A stretch of 64,000 bases of DNA from NCBI GenBank assembly GCA_928212115.1, contig CAKMRJ010005745.1, forward strand, positions 102,445,698 to 102,509,697, written 5' to 3'. Origin of the DNA: Lactuca virosa. Lineage: Eukaryota > Streptophyta > Magnoliopsida > Asterales > Asteraceae. A program made the position numbers and the translations under genes. The notes beneath the pieces were generated by a model. That model ran no database searches and was not told where the DNA came from. It saw nothing but the letters and a program-made list of their open reading frames with translations. Positions 58,380 through 64,000 of the stretch are shown piece by piece. Each line of letters starts with the position of its first letter. Within the stretch, counting starts at the first letter, position 1.

Positions 58380-58863
58380 TCTTTTTTTTTTTTTTTTTTG
58401 CGGTAAGGATTTGTTACCGGTTCAAGTTCAAGCTAATTGTGATGTTTTTCTTTTTGTAACAATGAATGTTGGAGTTTTCTTTAATTGTGGTGTTTTTTGT
58501 AACAAACAATGTTGGAGTTTTTTTTTTTTTTTTTTTTTGAATTGTGGTATTTTTTTGGTAATAAACAATGTTGAGTTTTTTTTTTACCTTAAAAACATTG
58601 TATGTGTAATGTTTGAGGTTTTGCACCTTAAAATATATTGTATGTTTAATTTATGGTGGCTAAAATTTGATGGTCAATGGTTAGTATAAGAAAAACGGAT
58701 ATTTAAAATAAATAAATAAAATAGAATTAAAAAAGATAGATAAAAACTGTTCTTTAAAAAACAGTAAAAAAGGTATAAAAAATGAAATAAAAAATGTTAT
58801 TCAAAAAAATAATTAAATGGAAAAAAAATCATATATTAAAAAAACAATAAAAAAACTGAAACG

Positions 58864-58894
<31 letters not shown>

Positions 58895-58896
58895 TA

Positions 58897-58936
<40 letters not shown>

Positions 58937-58954
58937 ATATTATATATATAAATA
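58380..58954. repeat. T-rich and TA-rich low-complexity stretch
   Basis: Runs of 18-20 T at 58382-58400 and 58520-58537, three diverged copies of TAACAAACAATGTTGGAGTT, and a TA tract at 58865-58945. The open frames here arise from the low complexity. Confidence 0.8.
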
Positions 58955-59099
58955 AATATTTTTGAAAATACACTAAAATGAGAAATAGTTTTTTCAATCA
59001 TATTATTATATTATAGACAAAAACTCCAACTAATAGTGGTTAACTGTTTTTTCATTTTAGTGATCACTATTGAGTGGTCACAGTTTAGGTGCATATGGT

Positions 59100-59419
59100 T
59101 TAGAATAATAAAGAGTTAATTACAATTATTTTTGGTCACTCAACCTTCAATCTAGTACCATTATTATTTTTTTCACTAAGCCTCTAACACAATGATCATT
59201 ATTTTTAGTCACTAATAGTTATTATGATAAGGAAATTTTAATTTGATTCATGGTTTAGTGACCGATTTAGTGACCACCACGTATAATTGGTCATTAAATT
59301 TGTAGGATTACCAAAATTCCATGACGACAAAATGTCTGGTAACTAAATGATGTTGTTAGTGACCAAATCTTAGGTCGTCACTAAAAAATTGCTCACTAAT
59401 AACGACTTTTCCTGTAGTG
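59100..59419 (-). mobile_element. CACTA-type transposon end
   Basis: On the minus strand the sequence begins CACTACAGGAAAAGTCG at 59419, the canonical CACTA (En/Spm) terminus, followed by sub-terminal repeats of TTAGTGAC and GGTCACTAA. The other end was not found in the window, so its length and any duplication are unknown. Confidence 0.65.
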
Positions 59420-59906
59420 ATGTGAAGATTTACCATGGAACTCCATATTTGGACAAGGCTCTATGCACATCATAAAGGATGCATTTTTAGTCTTGGTGGC
59501 TCAATAATCTTAACAGAAGTAAAAGATGAGAACGGTAGAATCAAATACAGTTATATTCCATTTTCTTACCGCTAACCTAACTATAAACTTACTACTTTTG
59601 TAGATGTATTCATAGTGAAAAACACATACAAATCCACATTCTTACCCTTTCTTCATAAATAACAAAGATGAATATTAAAATATGTTGGTGATTTGTATTA
59701 CTAATATTATTTAAGTCTAATATGATTAATTTATTGATCAATGTAAGGATTTTAGATATACTCGTGGAACCCCGATATCGTACGTGAGATTTAAAAAAAA
59801 AAGATCGGGGGCGTGATTAAAACTCGTTTTGTTTTCGGGATCGAGATCAGGGTGGGTTTTTTCGTCCCAAAATGCACACGAGGGCCCGATTTGTATGTAT
59901 AATAAA

Positions 59907-59940
59907 CTAGTTTAAAGCCCGTGGAAACCACGAGTAAAAA
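59907..59940 (-). mobile_element. Helitron-like 3' end
   Basis: The minus strand reads a hairpin CTCGTGGTTTCCACGGG followed, after 7 nt, by CTAG and then T, the Helitron terminal pattern (stem, CTRR, T). The body would extend to higher coordinates. No 5' TC end or Rep/helicase coding was seen. Confidence 0.45.
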
Positions 59941-60179
59941 AGAAAAACACAATTGATAATTTAAAATCGGGGAAAATACCAAAAAAAAGTCCTAAGTTTT
60001 ACATAAGTTTTACATAAGTTTTACAGGCGTAATTGACAAAAGCCCTAACATTTTTTTTGGTAAAAACCATAACTTTTCGGATGACCTTCCATTTTTAATG
60101 TAATGTTCCGATTTTCAACCCAAAATTTTTCATTTTATTTATTCGATTATTCAATTACATCATAGTATAATGTGGAAAC

Positions 60180-60480
60180 ATGATTGCGAATGCGAGTGAG
60201 TATAGTCGAACATTGCCCTTCTCACGAACCAGTGAAGTACATGAAAACATTTATAACAATTGGGTAAGCGCTACGCTTAGTGAGTTCCCTAAAATATCAT
60301 ATATCACAATACATATACATGCATATATCGAGTATCTAGGCTCACAATCACTTAAGTTGCTATATTTCCATTTTCTTGGCTCACAATCGCTTATCTAGGC
60401 TCACAATCGCTTAAGTTTCTATTGCCCTTTTCTATGCACATAATCTCTTAAGTTGCTATTGTCATCAACTCACCCCTTTG
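60180..60480 (-). mobile_element. Gypsy LTR remnant
   Basis: Contains TAAGCGCTACGCTTAGTGAGTTCCC followed by TAAAATATCATATATC (60265-60305), matching the position-conserved motif of the other LTRs. The repeated TCTAGGCTCACAATCGCTTA (three copies, about 60340-60410) is local. Ends are lost. Confidence 0.55.
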
Positions 60481-62767
60481 CCTTCAGCCTAAAGATGGTT
60501 CACTATATCAATTCTCCACATAATATAGCAACACATATATACCAAATAGATAAACAGGCAACTAACTAAACTAATCTAATTGCCTAATAGCATACTGCAA
60601 CCACCTCCGACTAACTTAAGCACAATAACATTAGGCCCAAAGATACTATACTACCAGCCTATCCTACTGGTTCATATATCCTAACATACATGGACATAAT
60701 GCATGTCGCGACGTGATCTAGGAAGTTGTTCGCGTCTATTTTGTCACGTTGTGGTAACTGTGCGATTAAGTCAAGCGTCTTGGCACGGATATTGAATTTG
60801 ACTGTTGTGGGTTTTGAGTTCTAAAATGAGGTTGACCTAGTCAGGTTTACGATTTAGAAGGGTTCCTTCTTACGATGACTTCGATGATCTTTCGAGGGTT
60901 TTCGAGAGAATGTTTGACGTCGGTGGGCACCTATTTTAGCTATAGTATAGATATATATATATATATTATATATATATATCTATATATATATATATAATAT
61001 ATCTATATATATCTATATATCAGTTTTCTCGCATGATCAACTTTATGTGGCATTGTCCGCAGGGATATCACATGGTAATACAAAAGTATTAGTGAAGTCT
61101 AACGAAAAAATAAAAGTTAATGAAGTCTATAAATCAAATGTGATGTATAAATAAGTGTTGCATTATTGATAACTTACAATCAATCATGTGTGCATACATA
61201 AACAATTTCAACTCTTTATTTTTACTTCTTATTGACTTTGTATTTACTAGCATAACTCTATTGGTAATTGTTTTAATGTAGCTATTATAATAAAAAAAAA
61301 ACTTTATCGATAACAGTATGTATTGTCTTGTATTCCTTGAAATATATCATGTTTCCGAAAGAAACTATCATTCGCCCGTGCTTTGTGCGCGTACCCGACT
61401 AAGTTTTTTTGTTGTAATAATATATAACATTTTTAATAATTTTGTATTTTGCAATTTATTATATTATTATGAATGAGAATTTTGTTTTCTATGCTCATAG
61501 TATGAATCACAAAAAAAATAGTTTTAAAAATTCTTGAACCACAATTACAATATAGATCATTTATTTCAATGGAAGAAAAATGAACACAACTTCAAATATA
61601 CGAGGTACTACTTTTTTTTTATTTAGTTTTAATTTTCTAAAATGAAACATATGCATCTATATTCTAACTATTTTTTTAATACTAGCATGCTAGTGGATGA
61701 TATGAATCGATGCTTATGGTAAGTTCAAAATATTTGAAGATTGATTATTACAATGATCAATATAAATTCTATTTAGAAAAATTTCCTTTCAAAATTTTAT
61801 ACTTGTATATGATGATGTGTGTTAACAACATTCTATTTAGGAAAGGGGGTTTTGAAATAAAGCAGAACTTTGGTCAACGTTTTATAGTGTGTGATTGTTT
61901 TCCCTGTGTTTATTTGTGCTTTAAGATTGATACTTAAAGTTTTGAAAGTGGTAATTTCATGAATTTGTTTCTATTGGCTGATTTCAATTACTTGGATTGT
62001 CATTTTATACCATTAAAATTTGATAGATTTCATCTCTTTGTTTTTAAGACTTTGGTTTTAAAAACTTTTAAACTTCTATTATCTATACATTATAAACATT
62101 ATAAAGTACTACGATAAGATATATATATACAACACATAAATGTTAATATGTAATTTCTAGGATTTTCATTCTTCAAATGAAAAAAAAATGTATCCAAAGT
62201 AAAACGATATACCTAATATAATTAACCGCATTTTTAGTTTGAAATAATTTCCAAATTTTATACTTGTATATAACATAATCCTATTGTGTGTTTTTGAGTG
62301 ATGATAAACTTATAAGTATTATATAGATATATTAAGGCGTGGATGTTTATATTATTGTCTAAAATACAAACAAATGATTTCTTGAAGTAAAAAAAATATC
62401 CTTCACGATAGAGTTCACTTAACAAAATTTTAACAAACTATGTTTACTTTGTAACTAAAAGAGAAATATACATCATAACAACTCAAACGTAGTTTGCATA
62501 GTTCAATAAAATAATAATAAATTTGAAAAATGATGTTAAGTATAATATGTGGTTCACTATAACAAGTCTATAAACATAGAACCTATAGAACAAAAAATCA
62601 AAAAAAGTTGATATGTTTGGATTTCTTTGAAATAATAAAACAATTAAAAAATGAAAAAAAATTATTTCATAGACGATGAGTTTTAAGAAGGTACAACCTT
62701 CGCTTTCTATGTTATTTATATATATTTTATGATATTATATGTGAATAGTTTTGTTGTTATTTTACTA
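60481..62767. other. AT-rich intergenic DNA
   Basis: No gene supported. A TA-rich stretch lies at 60950-61020. 60700-60930 keeps LTR-like composition. The rest shows only short chance frames. Confidence 0.5.
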
Positions 62768-63428
62768 CTCCCTCCGTTCCATTTTAGTTGTCCACAAATA
62801 AAAAAACATATAGTTTATAGTTTAAGAAAAATACATTTAATGCAACTTTTCTAAAGCAAAATGACCTATCTACCCTTGTATGAACAATTAAAACACTTAA
62901 TCAAGCATTAATACAAATAAGAACGTCCACCCATTTCTTTCGAATAGAATAAAGAGAAAAGCTTAAACAATTTAAATAACCATTAAATGCTTCATTCAGT
63001 TAAACAAAATGGTTATGTATTGGAGGCAAAGTCTTCCCACCAATTTTTTTTACTTTTTACTGTAAATTGGCTTACTTCCAAATTTGAAAATTTTTAATCA
63101 TAAGATAAAAAACTTTGGCTCCAAGTTCTCCCTCCATAATCAATTCAATGAATCTTTTTTAACCATTTCCATTCACCTTTTTTCCCATACGTACAACAAT
63201 AGATTATGGAGAACGCTTTAACTTTAACGACTAAAAAACACACAAGTCATGCTCAACGTCAAGATATATATCAAGCCTTACTGCAACAAAGTTCCGATGG
63301 AGAGTTGAGAAGGGGTTCCATAAGTGATGTATCTGCACTTTTCGGTGTTTCTAAGCGGACCTTAAGTTGTATTTGGAAGCGGGTTAAACTCCAAGCTGAA
63401 AATGAGTCAACAATTGATTTATCTTCAA
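62768..63428 (+). mobile_element. Mariner-like element, second copy, truncated
   Basis: Begins CTCCCTCCGTTCCATTTTAG after TA (62766-62767) and is collinear with 45923-46558, including the transposase start at 63206 (MENALTLTTKKHTSHAQR) through the first helix-turn-helix. It breaks at 63428 within TCTTCAA. The remaining transposase and 3' end are not seen before the window ends. A few differences from the first copy (for example GVSKRTL for GVSKRTV) show it is a separate copy. Confidence 0.9.
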
Positions 63429-63429
63429 G

Positions 63430-63665
63430 GGAAATCTTCAGAAAAGTTCTAAAATTTTAGTCTAATTTATGACAAAGTCTCAAACTAATTTTTGTTTACA
63501 GAAAAGCATAGAATACCGGCTAAAACTTCGAAAAAAACCCTTTTTGGCTGGTTTCGTAGATTTAGCCGGTATTTTGTCTTTTTTCGTTAGTTTACTCAAA
63601 ATATTATGATTTTTCTGAAAGTTACCCGACAACCAAAATATTGGGACTTTTTTGAAAATTACTAT
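63430..63665. mobile_element. Candidate small inverted-repeat element at the mariner break
   Basis: Opposing ends TTCAGAAAAGTTCTAAAATT (63436) and the complement TTCAAAAAAGTCCCAATATT (ends about 63658) are similar. An internal inverted pair ACCGGCTAAAACTTCG and its near complement lies at 63515-63570. It may be a MITE that landed in the mariner copy, but mariner sequence does not resume after it. Confidence 0.4.
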
Positions 63666-64000
63666 GGAGTTAATGAATATTATTATTAACAAATCATTTA
63701 TGAACATATAAAACATTTTTTATTATAAACAAAAGAAATACATTTGTTGCTAATTTCTAGGAATAGAATGGTCGACTATGTGCTTCTCTATTGTTTGTTG
63801 ACCACTTCAAAGTCTCTATGTTCTTCATATGTATCGTTGTGGGTGTCATAGTGAGAAGTACTCTGTTAGGCGTGACTAATACAAGAGTTGATAATATTTA
63901 TTAATACACAATCAATAAGTGTCTACTTGCTATTAGGCATGATGCTATATGATCACATGTTATTAGAAAATATCATTACACGAACATATAGATCTTTCAT
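63666..64000. other. Window end, nothing recognised
   Basis: AT-rich DNA with no coding or element end seen. Confidence 0.5.

Larger units (their letters stand above)
47971..59050 (+). mobile_element. Decayed MULE invaded by hAT and gypsy elements
   Basis: Inverted ends: GGAGTTTTTGTCC and GATTGAAAAAACTATTTCTC on the left (47990-48057) match the complement of 58955-59035. Between them is a C-terminal MULE transposase reading. Subtracting the hAT (859 bp) and gypsy (8215 bp) elements leaves about 2 kb. The mariner element abuts the left end and may lie within its terminal repeat, so no 9-bp duplication could be assigned. Confidence 0.55.

Noticed and set aside
61365..61400. Second Helitron-like hairpin (CCCGTGCTTTGTGCGCG)
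   Set aside because: The stem is poor and the bases following CTAA are G and not T. Not strong enough to call.

Overview
This window is plant nuclear DNA: AT-rich, with intron-bearing genes, a DYW-class pentatricopeptide (PPR) protein, an NPF transporter, and dense nested plant transposons. The LTR types suggest a large Asteraceae-like genome, but that is an inference and I cannot name the species. Only four host genes are convincing: an NPF7-type transporter (24494-27413, +), two near-identical DYW PPR genes in convergent orientation (29066-31138, + and 42336-44408, -), and a three-exon mitochondrial-type IscA gene (40081-41178, +). Most of the rest is mobile DNA, and for many elements both ends and target-site duplications (TSDs) can be read directly.

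Region 1-18.4 kb is a nest of retroelements. A decayed Ty3/gypsy pol (1-3469) is split in its RT by a 612-bp hAT element. It is followed by LTR pieces in both orientations and a second integrase fragment (6150-6840). A long Ty1/copia element on the minus strand (8205-18360) is interrupted by a complete 2833-bp coding-free LTR element (8288-11120, TSD GATTT) and by a 1885-bp gypsy-type solo LTR (14509-16393).

Region 18.4-28.6 kb holds a DUF1985-like ORF, a 1441-bp Pack-MULE-like element (TSD TTACTATTA), a 399-bp MULE MITE inserted directly beside it (TSD TTATTTTTA), and the NPF7 gene.

Region 28.6-44.8 kb is an inverted duplication with arms of about 3.1 kb, each carrying one intact PPR gene and the same Tourist-like MITE. 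The roughly 9.9-kb loop holds a full-length 6329-bp MULE (32296-38624, TSD TAAATATAT), itself invaded by a copia solo LTR and a hAT MITE, and the IscA gene.

Region 44.8-64 kb holds a nearly intact mariner-like element (45923-47968) with one transposase frameshift. Next is a decayed MULE (about 47971-59050) invaded by an 859-bp hAT element and by a complete 8215-bp gypsy element (49891-58105, TSD ATTGG). That gypsy element has 1834-bp LTRs, tRNA-Met primer site, polypurine tract, a protease ORF and a chromodomain, but RT, RNase H and the integrase core are absent and tandem repeats stand in that place. A CACTA end, a Helitron-like 3' end and a truncated second mariner copy (62768-63428) follow.

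The most unusual patterns are clusters of CpG-rich palindromes (TACGC-N3-GCGTA) at matching places in different gypsy LTRs, the gypsy element whose RT region is replaced by an in-frame 48-bp repeat array, and the PPR inverted duplication.
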